NCBI RefSeq assembly: GCF_047495875.1
Contig: NC_092474.1
Location: 14,490,200 to 14,554,199, forward strand
Reading direction: 5' to 3'
Origin: Pithys albifrons albifrons
Lineage: Eukaryota; Chordata; Aves; Passeriformes; Thamnophilidae
Length of the DNA: 64,000 bases
The notes under the pieces were generated by a model. The model made no database searches, was not told the origin of the DNA, and was given only the letters and a program-made list of their open reading frames with translations. Shown here piece by piece: positions 45,346 through 57,988 of this stretch. Within the stretch, counting starts at the first letter, position 1. Every line of letters starts with the position of its first letter. The translations under genes and the position numbers were made by a program.

Positions 45346-47659
45346 TGAGGAGCATAAAATTTAGCTTTGGGACTCACTGAGAGTGAGCACCTGAGTGCCT
45401 AGAAGGGACAGTCCTTTCTGTCTCATCATGTGGTGCATGTTTCTGGCTGGACAGTCCAAAGTCAGAGCAGTGGGTGAAGTTTTCACCTGCACCCCTCGTG
45501 GGTGCCTCGTGCTGCCATGAGAGGAGGCAATTGTTCAGCCAACCCCGTGTTCTGTCTCCTCTTGAGGTCTCACTTGTGTAGTTACAGGCCTGTCTACCCT
45601 TAGAAGGAGATAACACACTCCCACAGCTGCTTAGTGAGTGGGGCACTACTGAGTCACAAATAGATTGGTCTGTGGTGGACAGAGGAGGGAATGAATCAGT
45701 GACATGGGCTGTGGAGTAACGAGGGAGAGAGGAGATGGTCCCTCGGACTCACACCATCATTCCTGCTGGAATTCCTGCTGCAGCTACAGCACATCAAAGG
45801 GATGCAGGGACGAGCTGCTGATCTCCTGCCAGTGCCAATGGTGGTGGTGGGGCTGCAGAGGCAGAAACAAGGAGGGTTAATTACCAGACACACAATCCCA
45901 GAGTCATTAAAGGGGCATGTGGTCAATCTTCTGATGGCTCCAAGCTGAACACGACCTGCCAGAGTCTCTCCCAGGGCCCTGACCTTCTCCAGTGGAAGCA
46001 GAAGCTTTTGTGAAATGCCAGGGCTGGTGATGGGAAACCAACTTTGCCTCCGAGTGCTCCCCAAACAGCAAAGAGGCTTAGCAGGATTATTGACCTGAAG
46101 GAAGGAGAGATGATTTGTAAGTGATCAGGAAAGTCAATGAGCCACAAATCATTCCAAACTGTGTCCTCTGCAGATGAGCCATGGGCTGGCTCTGACACTC
46201 CAGAATGAGGAGAACTTCTCTTCTGGACATCTCCCTGAAGATTTCCAGGTGCAAACCTCATCCACAACAGTGGTGTGAGGGCTGACACTGAGCACAAGGA
46301 TTTATTGGAATTACTCATAGAAGCCCCCAAGACTTGGATGGGGCAAGGGTTGAAGAATTATTTCTCTCCAAAAAGAATGTTTTGCAAAGTGTTGGTCATG
46401 AATTTCAGATGCAGCTCCTCTCTTTCTCTCCTGTCTTGGCTGTGAGGTGCATAAATTGAGCAGTTGTTTCTGGTTGTCTGAGCCAGTGGGTGTTCAGATT
46501 TTATCTGGCTTTGCAGGAGTATTTTGCAAACTCATGATAAAACCCCCATCAGTTCCCTTCCCATTGGAGCTCCTGTAACTCTTTGCAGGATTGTAACCCA
46601 CTGTTTTGCACCAACTGTTTTCAGCTCGTGCTCGTGTCCAAACGTCAAGAAGCACAAAGATATTCTCCTGACAGATACAGAAATACTTAAAAATGAAGTG
46701 TTTTCATTACAGCAAGAAGCAGCTTGTGGGACTCCTGCAATGCTTTCATTTCATCTTCCCCAAACCAAGAAATAACAGGAAAAAATTCATCTCCTAATTA
46801 AAATCCAGTCAAAATTCTTGTAGCTTGTTTCTGTGGGAAAGATTCAGCTAAAATTTGTCCCCTTCAGTTATTTTTTTTCTACCACCTGTCTTCCACTGAT
46901 GGAAACTTTCTTTACTCAGATACCTCCCAAACAGCCCTGATGCCTTTGGAAGATTTTGAAGTGGAGATGGAGGGTTAATTCCCCTTAAATTTAAATCTGT
47001 TCTGATATAAAATGTAATCTCCTGTCATCAGCAGCTCCCATAAATGCTACTTTGCTAAAATGCCCAGTTTCCAAGCTGTGCTTTGATATACAGTTTATCC
47101 ATTCACTGCTCCTTTTTGATTGGTAGTAAAGGCTTTTATTAAGGATGACAGAAATGTTTTATCCACCATCATAAACAGGGTTTTATTAAAAAGGAAAAAA
47201 AAACCACATAGAAAGGGTAGGAATGAGAAAAATGCAGGTTCCCAGTCCTCTTTTCATAAGTTATTGGGGAAGATTTTAGAGCTGAGTCAGCTGCTGAATT
47301 GCCATGTTTTTATCCAGGAGGATGCAAATGTAAGTGGTTCTGGGCTGTAACTATTCAGGCTCTGGGGGACCCACAATTACTGTCTGAAGGCTCCGGACTG
47401 TGGGAGACAAACAGGCAATTTATTAATTTGTCCTACAGAGGATGCAGGAGCAGGTGCTGCTGCCCTTCTTTGGAATGCTCTGCATTCAACCTTTGGCTTT
47501 CTCTCTCTCAAAAAAAACCCAAACCCACAGGTATTGCATTTTTTTAGGCTCTCCAGTGAATTTGCTCTTTCAGGAGCTGTGGTAATAGGTGAGGTCTTGC
47601 AGCAAGAGGTTTGTCCACATTCTGCTGAGCTTTTTCTAATATTCCCTACATCACTCAGA
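45346..47659. other. Unique sequence, no gene seen
   Basis: A repeat-poor 2.3 kb. It contains A-rich runs near 47195-47210 and 47510. Short frames only, and no recognised domain. Confidence 0.5.
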
Positions 47660-47885
47660 GAGTCACAGAGTGCTTTGAGTTGGAGGGGACTCTCAAGACC
47701 ATCTAATTCCAATCCCCTGCCAGGGACACCTTCCACTAGGACAAACCCTGTCCAATCTGGCCTTGGACACTTCCAGGCATGGAGACTCCACAAACCTCTA
47801 TGGACATCCTGTTCCTGTGTCCCACCACCTTCATAGCAAAGAATTCCTTCCCAATATCCAATCTAAATTTGCCCTCCTCCAGGCA
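47660..47885 (-). mobile_element. CR1 LINE fragment (group 1, diverged)
   Basis: Antisense 'gagagtcacagagtgctttg', then 'ctggccttggacacttccag' and 'aaagaattccttcccaatat'. Confidence 0.9.
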
Positions 47886-48140
47886 CCTCCTGGGGCAAAC
47901 ATTTTCAGGAGGATGAAGCTTTTCTTTTTGGGATGTGCCCCAGGGAATACTGGGGAGTGTCCACCAAAGAACTGTGTTCACATTGGCTCCTCAAGCCATG
48001 ACACTGGAGCTGGTGGTGTCTATTCATAGACCTGAAGGCTGTCCCTCAATGTCCTTAGCTGGCTCAGTGAAGTTTGCTGGGATGCCTAAAAATGCTCAGG
48101 AGACCCTGGAGAAGCTGAGAGCCCTTCCCACCATAGAGCC

Positions 48141-48640
48141 ATGGAATCATTAAGGCTGGAAAAGACCTTTAAGATCACCAAGTCCAACTGTCAACTCAGC
48201 ACCACCACCATGTTCACCACTAAGCCATGTCCTCAAGTGCCACATTTTGAACCCTTCCAGGTTGGTGACTTCACCACTGTCCCAGCCAGCCTGTGCCAAC
48301 CCTTTTGGTGAAGAAATTGTCCCAATATCCAGCCTGCCCCTCCCCTGGCCCAGCCTGAGGCTGTGCCCTCTCCTCCTGTCCCTGTGCCCTGGAGCAGAGC
48401 CCGACACCCTGTCCCAGCTCTCCCCTCCTGGCAGGGATTGCAGAGCCAGAAGGTCCCCCCTGAGCCTCCTTTTCTCCAGGCTGAGCCCCCCCAGCTCCCT
48501 CAGCCCCTCCTGCTGCTCCAGCCCCTTCCCAGCTCCGTTCCCTGCCCTGGACACGCTCCAGCCCCTCAGTGTCTTTCCTGTTTGAGGGGCCCAGAACTGC
48601 CCCAGGGGTGGAGGTGCCTCAGCAGTGCCAGCACAGAGGG
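48141..48640 (-). mobile_element. CR1 LINE fragment (group 3)
   Basis: Antisense terminus 'tggaatcattaaggctggaa', then 'cctggcagggattgcagagc', 'tctccaggctgagcccccc' and 'tggacacgctccagcccctc'. About 500 bp. Confidence 0.95.
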
Positions 48641-50714
48641 TTGTTCATACAAACATCTCAACATTCCAACAGCCACGACAACGTCCCTCCCATACAACAC
48701 AACAACAACCAAGGTCACCAAAACAACTCACCAAAACAACCCTTTCCTGAGGTCTCCTCCCACTTGAAGGAAGAAGCTGAGGAGTTTATGACTTGCAGGT
48801 ATTTGGACTGAGTCCCACCCAAAGCTTCAGCACAGGCCATGCCCATCTGTCAGAGGGTCACTGTGGTGAGCCCTGACATTGTGCCGTACTTGGCACATTG
48901 ATCCAGCTCCAGCACAGCCCTGGATCTGGTGAGGAGACAAATGTGTGGCAGCTCCTGCCCTGCAAAGTGCTGAGTTTGGTTCAGAGCCACGTGGCCTCCA
49001 GAGCCCCTGCAAATCTCCGGTGAAGAGAAACAAAACGTTGTTTGGGAGATGCATTGTCAGCAAAGGAGAATGGTGATGCTCATTGACACCAATCGAATAA
49101 ATAAACAAGACAATAAATTTGGAATTGCTGCTGAAATTACTTGCGAGTGCTCGATATTGAATTTTACCTGGTTTTATTGTTGGTGGAATGGGCTGCTGGT
49201 TTATGTATCATCATCTCTTTGATATACTGATTTTGTATGATTTGATCATGTATCCCAGGGAAAAAAAAAGAGGAACAAAATTACTATCAAGCCTTAAATG
49301 TGTAGATGAAATAAAGCAAACACCCAGAGATAAAACTGAAATTATTCTGTCCCTGGGACAAAGTGAGGTGGAGGTCATCCTGGGAAACAAGGTTGGTTCT
49401 TCAAGAGGAAATGCTTCAGTAGCTTCCACAGCACAACTTTCCTCCCAAGCTTCTGAGCACAGAGGGTAAAGAACTAGGAAATATAATTCTTGTAAATATT
49501 CTGGACTCTTTGCTCTCCAACAGGCCTTTCATATGATGGGAGAAGTGGTCCAGAAAGGTGCCAGTCTGGAGTTTCTTCTCAATAGGTTTGACTTTGCAGA
49601 ATCAAGATTTGCTTAAATCCTGCCCAAAGATCTTGGCTTTTTGTGGGAATTTTGAAAGATTTTTTGAGTTTTTCCCCATTTGAATAATTTTAATTTTTAC
49701 TGTCCTTATAATTGATGCCAAAAGGGTTTTTTTAATTTTTCAATTTTCATATTTTGTAGATTTTAGGAACACAGTAAATGTAATGCTGTAGATTTTAGTG
49801 AATTAATATTCAGCAGCTTGTAGCATAAAGTCCTTCTATCTCTACCCCTGCTCCAGAACAGGCAGCTGAGATCTGCCAGCTGTTTATTCTCTTCCTCAAG
49901 GTACCTGATTAAGGCACATCAGAGAGAACATAAACATGGAGCTGCGTGACCCGAAGCCCTGGAGAGCGTCCAGAGAACCTTTGTGTGCTGAAGAAGAGGA
50001 GGTGGATGAAGACAGAGGGTCCCAACGACCCCAGCCCCAATTCAACAGGGGTGGGAACTGGGAGGGGACAGAGGTGGAACTGGACATGTGGACAGCAGTG
50101 ATTGGATGGGTTATAAAAGCTGTAGAACTCAGAGCTTGCAGGCACACGTCGATGTATTCCTGGATGAGCGGGGCTGCTCATCAAAGTGCCTGCCCGTTAT
50201 CTTATCTCCTACACAACTTGGCTTGGAGTCTTTCTTACAGACTTTTACGGCAACATAATCCCAGGAAATCTGCAGCTGTTTTGCTGAGCAGTTAGGGGAA
50301 TTAACTTGCTTTGGCTTAGTGTCCATATTCACTTGTATCCAAGAAGATTTGTGGGAAGAACTGTGACTGTTTGGGTCTGGCTACCTGTTACTCTTCTCAA
50401 ACTTTTCACCAAACAAGGCAGCCAGTCCTGATTCCTCACAGCTTAAATGAAAGTCACTGTAGGAGCAGCCTGGCAACATTTTCTTTGCTTGCCTTTTTCT
50501 CAGAAACACCCTCTGCTCTGTGTCTGGGACTGACACTGCCTGATTTCCTTGGCACCCTCCACCAGAGCAGAGGAATAACCCCCTCAGGGTCCTCCCAGGA
50601 CCCAAACACCTCAGACATGACAGGGAGGAATGTGAGCAGAGCTGAACTCAGCAAAAACAAAGTTCAGATCCACAGGAGTGAGGGAAAGGGTTACTCTGCA
50701 AGATCAGCTGATGT
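48641..50714. other. Unique sequence, no gene seen
   Basis: Positions 49080-49260 are repeat-free and AT-rich ('aattacttgcgagtgctcga', 'ttttattgttggtgg') and are a weak conserved-element candidate. No exon was recognised. Confidence 0.45.
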
Positions 50715-51025
50715 GCATGGAGGGGCAGGCACTGAGCTCTGCCCTGTGGGGACCAGGGACAGCACCCAGGGAACAGCTGGAGCTGTGTCAGGGCAGGGTC
50801 AGGTTGGATCTCAGGGAAAGGTTGTTCCCCCAGAGGGTGGTGGGCACTGATCAGGCTCCCCAGGGCAGTGGGCACAGCTCCAAGGCTGCCAGAGCTCCAG
50901 GAGTGTTTGGACGATACTCTGAGGGACAGGGTGGGATTGTTGGGGTGTCTGTGCAGGGCCAGGAGTTGGATTGGATGATTCTTGTGAGTTCCTTCCAACT
51001 CAGCATGTTCTGTGATTCTGTAATC
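50715..51025 (+). mobile_element. CR1 LINE fragment (group 2)
   Basis: Sense copy from 'ggaggggcaggcactgagct' to 'agcatgttctgtgattctgt', with the complete 3' end. Confidence 0.95.
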
Positions 51026-52697
51026 TTGAACACAGAAGAGATTTTGATCCTTGTGGACTGTCTCAGAGCCCTTCAGTTCAGTAATGTGGATATTTTGAGA
51101 TGGGCACCTCTGAAGTTTTGCCCAGCTCTTCAGTGTTGTGATATCAGAGAGGAAGGACCAGAGACACTCTGGAGAGCCCTTTGGGCACATTGATCTGCCA
51201 AAGCAATGTCTGCTGGGCTGGCTGTGATCTACAGGGAGTCCTTATCACAGGAGGAAGGAGATAACTCTGGGTCTGATCAGAAAACATCCTCAGCAGGAAC
51301 AGGACACTCCCCTGCTTTTAAGCAGTTGTGCCTGGAAAGAGCCAGGATAAAAAATTTAAGTGTTCAACATTGAGCCACCAGTTGGACCTCAAGGTTCTCT
51401 TAAACCAGTTCCTTGTTCTTCCTGCTTTCCTTCAGCTCTGGAGTGCTGGTCCCAGCAGATGTGTGTGCTAATGGTGTAAGGCTGTAATAGCTCTGAACTC
51501 CCCTTGGAGAGCTCTGTGGCTCCTGCGCTTCTATTCCACCCCTGTGGGGAAATATATTAAGGAATTTAATATTATTTGGAAAGCTGATGACAGGAATGTA
51601 TTTCTTATCTCCTGGGCCCTATTGCAGTCACACAGTGCCACCAGCTTCCTGTCCACAGGCCCTGCCAAGTCCTTGCCTGTCCCACTCCTCCAGCAATTTT
51701 TAAGTTCTTCAGTTTTATAGTTTGCTCTTGATTTATATCTCCCTGTGATACTCCCCTCCTTCTTCCCTGGCATCTGCAGCCATGCAAAGGAGCTGGAGAA
51801 CCCCAGTTCCCAGAGGTGCCTCCAAAGTCTGAGAAACTTCTTGTCACAAGCCCATCAATGAGGAGTTAGGTGGGGGCTCTACTCCCAGTCAGGGCTGGGA
51901 CATGATTTCCCAGGTTATGACACAAGAACAGACTTGTTTTCAAGCCTCTTCATTAAAACTGTGGCTCTCACAGGGGATCTGAGTGTTCTCTATTTCAAAA
52001 GTTATCTTGGAGTTTGTGTTAGAGACAAAATTGGTATTAGAGACTGGAAGGCTTTTTTGTACTTTTGGTCTTCTGGCTTCAAGGAAAGTATAGGGAAATG
52101 CCACTCCAAGGCTTTGCAAGACAAAAAATCCTAGAAAGGATCCATATTGACAAACCTGTGGGTACTGAAGGGGAGCACCCAGAGCTCACCCACACCCACT
52201 TTGGGCTCTTTGGGTCCATTCTGGGCACAAACTTTGGCAGTGGCACAAACCCACACTCTCCCATGCCAGGTGCCAGCAGGAAAAGGACTATCCAAGGCAT
52301 TTTATCCCTGATTCTGTTCACTCTGGACTAAACCACAAGAGCTGAAGCAATGCTGCTCTCCTGAGACTCCAATCCCTGGGTCAGGAACGTGGCACAGCTC
52401 AGCCATCCCATTCTTCCCACTGCTCCACCAGCACTCCCAAACTCAGCTGTCCTATGGCAATAAGAAGCTCCTAAACCCCAAATACAGCAACAAACATGTC
52501 ATGGTGCTTCCCAACCAGGCTGAGGCTGCCAGGGGGTTCCCAGGAAAAACACCAATCCCAATGAGCCATCGCTGGTGCTGCTCCTTTTCTTTTATGTAGA
52601 GGGGAGGAGAAAACTTGGTTCTACTACTTTTATCACCCTCTTTTAGGTCAATTCTTCCATCCATCTAAGCTGAGATGCTGCTCACCAGGGTCGTTAA
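51026..52697. other. Unique sequence, no gene seen
   Basis: No exon or transposon end recognised. Confidence 0.5.
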
Positions 52698-53096
52698 TGG
52701 AATCATGGAATGGTTTGGATTGGAAGGGACCTTAAAGCCCATCCAGTCCCACCCCCTGCCATGGGCAGGGACACCTCCCACCAGTCCAAGTTGCTCCAAG
52801 CCCTGTCCAACCTGGCCTTGGACACTTCCAGGGATGGGGCAGCCACAGCTTCTCTGCCCAACCTGTGCCAGGGTCTGCCCACCCTCACAGGGAACAATTC
52901 CTTCCCAATACCCCACCTATCCCTGCCCTCTGGCTGTGGGAAGCCATTCCCTCTTGTCCTGTCCCTCCATCCTTTGTCCCAGGTCCCTCTCCAGCTCTCC
53001 TGGAGCCCCTTTAGGGTCTGGAAGGGGCTCTCAGGTGTCTCTGGAGCCTTCTCTGCTCCAGGTGACCCCCCCAGCTCTCTCAGGCCTCTCTGAAAA
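52698..53096 (-). mobile_element. CR1 LINE fragment (group 1)
   Basis: Antisense 'tggaatcatggaatggtttg' through 'ctctcctggagcccctttag' to 'ccccccagctctctcaggcc'. It is collinear with 6771-7215. Confidence 0.95.
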
Positions 53097-53559
53097 TTAA
53101 CACACTCCAAAGAACAAAAATCCTGCTGTGCAGAGGTCAAAGAACACGACCATGAATCACTGGGCTTGATGCACTGCTGGGTAGGACCTGACCACAACTG
53201 CACTGGCCAAGGTGTAAGAACCCATTTGGGAGAGAAATAATACACCTGAGAATGGAAATTCAGGTGTCCAACACTATTTAGCAAGAGTGACTGTAACTGC
53301 CACAGCACAGCACGAGGAGCTGAGCCTGCCTGTGGGCACAGCAGCTCCCCATGCCCTGCTGGAGGCTGACAGTGGATGTGCCCACACTCTGGTGTGGGAG
53401 ACAAAATGGAAAAGGCCTTCAGAAGCTGGAAAAACTCTTCATCCATGGAAGAACTTCACTCATTTGCAGCTGGTAGACAACACACTCCCTCCAACACACA
53501 ACCAGTGAACGCCTTGACTGGTGAACAGAGAACATCCCTTCGGTGGATCTGGACTATTT
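53097..53559. other. Unique sequence, no gene seen
   Basis: Nothing recognised before the LTR. Confidence 0.5.
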
Positions 53560-53564
53560 CATGT

Positions 53565-54188
53565 TGTTATGGGTTCACCCAGGTGGGCCTAGATTTGGGC
53601 TCTGAAGTCTGGACTAGGCCAAAGCTGTCAGCTGACTTGAGCTGGGCTGAGCCAACAGCTGACCTCTTCTAGCCAGTAACTTTGTATTCCATACCACATC
53701 ATGGCATCATCTCCAGGGCAGTAGGAACCAGTGTGGGAGTGGTTAAGGCAGTCGCTTCTCAGCCTCCTCTTGGGAGGACGCACGATGCTGTCCCAGGGGG
53801 GATGGAGAGGACCAGGCCCACCACTGGCTCACAGGGTACCTCAGGAAAGTAAAATGTGTTGTTCTGGGTCTCTCCTTTCTGCTTGAGTTTTTCTCCCTGG
53901 GGAATAAGCTTCTTCTTAAGTAATGTGTAGTTAAGACAGTAGAATTTGCGTGTTCGTTAAGAAGTTGAGGTGGGGAACTTGTTGTAGACTTGTGTGAGTG
54001 TATATTTGTACTCTCTTCTAATTGTCTCTTTCTTTCTGTGAAAAATATATGTAGATTTAGTATAAATGCAGTTTGAAGTGTTTTTTTTTTCTTTCCCCTC
54101 TCTTTTCCTCCCTTTCCCTGGTGTTAGGAGGGAGGCTTTTCTCTCTGTGCTTGGGGGGGTTGGCAGTTGCTTATCTCAAACCAAGACA
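53565..54188 (-). mobile_element. Solo LTR, family B (uninterrupted)
   Basis: A 624-bp element flanked by perfect catgt duplications (53560-53564 and 54189-54193). It is the undisturbed reference for the split copy at 30287. The junction 'tttctttctgtgaaaa' shows the empty site used by the nested LTR there. It is solo. Confidence 0.95.
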
Positions 54189-54193
54189 CATGT

Positions 54194-55087
54194 CTTAGTG
54201 AGCAAACCTCAACTTTTAGCCTTTTTTTTCTGACAAAATGAGTGTTATGTGAGCGGGATATGTGGTCACTTCCCTGTGTCAGCTGCTTTTCTTGGGTTTT
54301 GGTGAATGCACAAAGCAGCTGAGCAAATTGAAATAGATGTTTCGAAGACAAGAAGCTCAAGGAAAACCCAGAGCAGTTTGTTCCATAAATCCAGGTAAAA
54401 TTCAGCCCTGGAAACACAGGACACAGGTTTCAGTCTCCTTAAAACCCCAAGCCACAGCCCGTGTGTTGGTGCAAGTAAACAGATTAAAGATGAAAATGGA
54501 GGGTTACAAGTACAAGAAAAAAACAGGAATCGAGGAGAAATTCAAATGGAAGAGATGTGGGTCACAAATCTGAAAGTAATCAGATGATAAACTATTCCAG
54601 ACTGGAATGGTGGAAATAAAAAACACCATCACATTCATAATTAATTTTTTAAGTATACTTCTGTTTCAGTTTGGATCTCAAAAATCCAAGAAAAATGTTT
54701 TAATTTGGAGACTGAAACAGGAAAAAATAAATAAATCCCAGGAGATACAAAGCCAAACCACAGATTTAATAAAACTCTATTTCTGAGAAATATGTTCTGC
54801 AGTAGATGTAAAGTGCAAGACTCTCTCACAGTGCAACATGTACATACAGGCCCAGACAGAGGTACTCACATTAGCAGGTTTGAGAAGATTCCAGGAAAAA
54901 GCAAGTTTTGGGAATTTTCACTGTCCTGTCAAGCTTCTCACACTTTAAACTTCCCAATGATTGAGTTCACTGCCAGTGTCTTTGCCAGAAAAATCATTTT
55001 TCCATAAGAATATCCTAAACACAGCTGAAAACATCATTAAATTGTGTCAGTCTGTTTTATTGGTGTTCTATGACTAAAATTTATGTC
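54194..55087. other. Unique sequence, no gene seen
   Basis: AT-rich around 54600-54800. No exon recognised. Confidence 0.5.
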
Positions 55088-55662
55088 TTCAAGTTCAGGA
55101 AATGGAGCTGGGAAGGGGCTGGAGCAGCAGGATGGGCTGAGGGAGCTGGGGGGGCTCAGCCTGGAGAAAAGGAGGCTCAGGGGGCACCTTCTGGCTCTGC
55201 AATCCCTGCCAGGAGGGGGGAGCTGGGACAGGGAATGGGGCTCTGCTCCAGGGACCAGGGACAGGAGGAGAGGGAATGGCCTCAGGCTGTGCCAGGGGAG
55301 GGGCAGGGGGGACATCAGGAGGAATTTCCTCATGGAAAGGACTGCCAAGGAGCGTGGTGGAGTCACCATCCCTGAACCATTAGTTGACCCTGAGATCAGC
55401 TCAGTTGGTTAAAACTTGGTTTTAATAATGCCAAGGTCATGGGTTCAATCCCCTCTGTGGACCATTGACTTAAGAGTTGGACTCGATGATCCTTGTGGGT
55501 CCCTTCCAGCTCCGAATAGTCCGTGATTGGAAACTGTCTGTGATTGGAACACCTGAAGGTGTTTAAGAGGTGTCTGGATGTGGCACTCAGTGCCATGGTC
55601 ACCGGTTGGACTCGATGACCTCGGAGACCTTTTCCAGCCTTAATGATCCTGTGATTCTGTGA
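55088..55662 (+). mobile_element. CR1 LINE fragment (group 3), split by TguSINE1
   Basis: The CR1 pieces are 55088-55376 and 55552-55662. The first ends '...ggagtcaccatccctgaa' and the second resumes 'cctgaaggtgtttaagaggt' and ends 'atgatcctgtgattctgtga'. The continuous CR1 order is restored when the SINE is removed. Confidence 0.93.
55377..55551 (+). mobile_element. TguSINE1-type SINE (tRNA-Ile head, CR1 tail)
   Basis: The head keeps a tRNA-like box A region (agctcagttgg, 55398-55408), an AAT anticodon position (55424-55426) and box B (ggttcaatcc, 55442-55451). The rest is a CR1 group 2 tail ('ggactcgatgatccttgtgg'). cctgaa (55371-55376 and 55552-55557) flanks it. TguSINE1 is an established passerine SINE mobilised by CR1. 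The exact 5' boundary is uncertain by about 10 bp. Confidence 0.9.
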
Positions 55663-57150
55663 AAACTGCAATTACAGAGGCTCTGGTGTTGGAATCTGGT
55701 AGCAGCTCCACCAGGGAGGGCTTGGGGAGGTCGACAAGGCAGATTGAAAAATTATCTGCAGTCCTGGGAGAATCCATTGCTCAAAATGTCACTGGGCTAT
55801 GACAGAGCAAGGAAACCACCAGGAATGTTCCAGAAGCTCCTAAAGCCACTCACATGCTCATATATGTGAGGGTATCAACACACAGAATTTGGGAATAAGA
55901 ACACAGAGCCATCTGTGTGATTGGGAAGCTCCCCGGAGACAAGAGCAAGAGGAATGACATGGTTAAGCATCAGAGGTCACATCCTGATGGAAAGGGCATG
56001 TCCAAACCTCTGTGATGGGGACAAGGGACTCAGTGCTGATGGAACTGGTGTTTGGCAGTACCGGGCTGTGATAATGTCAGGTCTTAGTGGTACATCTGAT
56101 GAGAGACCAGGGAACAAACTGCACAGGAGTTACATCATGTGAGGCTCATGTTGCACGGGGTAAAGTTTCAAGGACTTGGCTCTGAACATGTCCTGAAAAA
56201 GCACATCCTGCCATCTCTGTGAAGGGCCTTAAATCATCTTTCCTGACACTCTGCTGCCTGTGCACCTCCTCCTGCATCTCCTGGAGTCGGTCCCATCACT
56301 TTTGGGGTTATGATGCCTGATCTCCACAGACACAGACCTCAATTGAGCCTTTTAGGGGCTTTCAGGGGCTTCAACCCCCATCGTTAAATAAATCCCTTGA
56401 CTGCATCTCATTTAATGGGTTTTCCTCGGTAGTTTATTTCCCAGTCCTCTTGGTCATGAGTTACAGTTACTAGGTAGTTATGGAATAAGGGGAAGAAGAA
56501 CAGAAGAAGAGGCAACTATGTTTACATTAAAAATATTTATACTGTTCTTGCACAAGAATATTCAAGTTTCAGGAGGGAATGTATCCATAACTATTTTTTC
56601 AGACAGTTACACACAATCTTAAAACTTATACACTCCATGCAAACTACGTAACATCCCACAGCTATAGCTAATTATTAAGTAATACATATTTCCCCAAAAT
56701 TGCTAGATCTAAGCAGCCTTAATGCAACTTATTTTAATTTTATAAAAGAGTTCTTTTAATGTTACTCTGCGGAGCTTCTGCAGCTTCATTTCCATCTCCG
56801 GTGTGGGCCCAAGGTCTCAGAAGCTCCACCTGCAAACTTTGGTTTACTAGCCTGGAAATGTGTGAATCCCAACATTTTGGCACAGCCCTGGCAGGCAGGA
56901 CATGTTCTCCACCTGCCCCAGCCTCAGCCAGAGGCACCAGACTGTCCTGCCTGGCCCAGTCCCTCCCAAGGGTGCTGAGCAGGTGGGCACCACTGTCACC
57001 TGCACTGTCTGAACTGACAGGTTTTTTTGGGTAATGGCTGCTGGTGTCTGCTCGAAACAGTCAGAGTAGAGGAAATGTCTCTGTATTTTTCAGAAAGATG
57101 TTAAAGAGCTTAATTGTTGTCCTGAAACAACAGTGTGTTCATCCCACTCA
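55663..57150. other. Unique sequence, possible decayed LTR
   Basis: An aataaa near 56390 followed by 'cattt...cctcggtag', and an AT-rich stretch at 56500-56760, might be the remains of an LTR. No terminal duplication was found. No exon was recognised. Confidence 0.35.
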
Positions 57151-57988
57151 GAGGGGAAGGGGAAGGGGAAGGGGAAGGGGAAGGGGAAGGGGAAGGGGAA
57201 GGGGAAGGGGGAAGGGGAAGGGGAAGGGGAAGGGGAAGGGGGAACAGGAAGGAGAAGGGGAAGGGGAAGGGGAAGGGGAAGGGGGAAGGGGAAGGGGAAG
57301 GGGAAGGAGAAGGAGAAGGAGAAGGAGAAGGAGAAGGAGAAGGAGAAGGAGAAGGAGAAGGAGAAGGAGAAGGAGAAGGGGAAGGGGAAGGGGAAGGGGA
57401 AGGAGAAGGGGAAGGGGAAGGGGGAAGGGGAAGGGGAAGGGGAAGGGGAAGGGGAAGGGGGAAGGGGAAGGGGAAGGAGAAGGGGAAGGGGAAGGGGGAA
57501 GGGGAAGGGGAAGGGGGAAGGGGAAGGAGAAGGAGAAGGGGAAGGGGAAGGGGAAGGGGAAGGGGAAAAGGGAAGGGGAAGGAGAAGGGGAAGGGGAAGG
57601 GGGAAGGGGAAGGGGAAGGGGGAAGGGGAAGGGGAAGGGGAAGGGGGAAGGGGAAGGAGAAGGAGAAGGGGAAGGGGGAAGGGGAAGGGGGAACGGGAAG
57701 GAGAAGGGGAAGGGGGAAGGGGAAGGGGAAGGGGAAGGGGGAAGGGGAAGGAGAAGGAGAAGGGGAAGGGGGAAGGGGAAGGGGGAACGGGAAGGGGAAG
57801 GGGAAGGGGAAGGGGGAAGGGGAAGGGGGAACAGGAAGGAGAAGGGGAAGGAGAAGGGGAAGGGGAAGGGGAAGGGGAAGGGGAAGGGGAAGGGGAAGGG
57901 GGAAGGGGAAGGGGAAGGGGGAAGGGGAAGGGGAAGGGGAAGGGGGAAGGGGAAGGGGAAGGGGAAAAGGAAGGGGAAGGGGAAAGAG
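57151..57988. repeat. (GGGGAA)n/(GGAGAA)n polypurine hexamer array, about 838 bp
   Basis: The plus strand is purine for almost the whole length. GGGGAA units dominate. A block of about 13 GGAGAA units lies at 57303-57378. Longer units recur, marked by pyrimidine breaks such as ggggaacaggaagg (near 57240 and 57830) and gggaacgggaagg (near 57692 and 57787), so segments have been duplicated. Many runs of four Gs at 2-base spacing favour G-quadruplex or triplex structure. Six-base periodicity keeps all frames open, giving spurious frames of about 300-355 codons on both strands. Confidence 0.96.

Noticed and set aside
55391..55465. Functional tRNA-Ile gene
   Set aside because: Stems are mismatched, the acceptor end is replaced by a CR1 tail, and it lies as an insertion inside CR1. 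It is a SINE head.
57151..57988. Interstitial telomeric repeat
   Set aside because: The unit is GGGGAA/GGAGAA and not TTAGGG or its complement.
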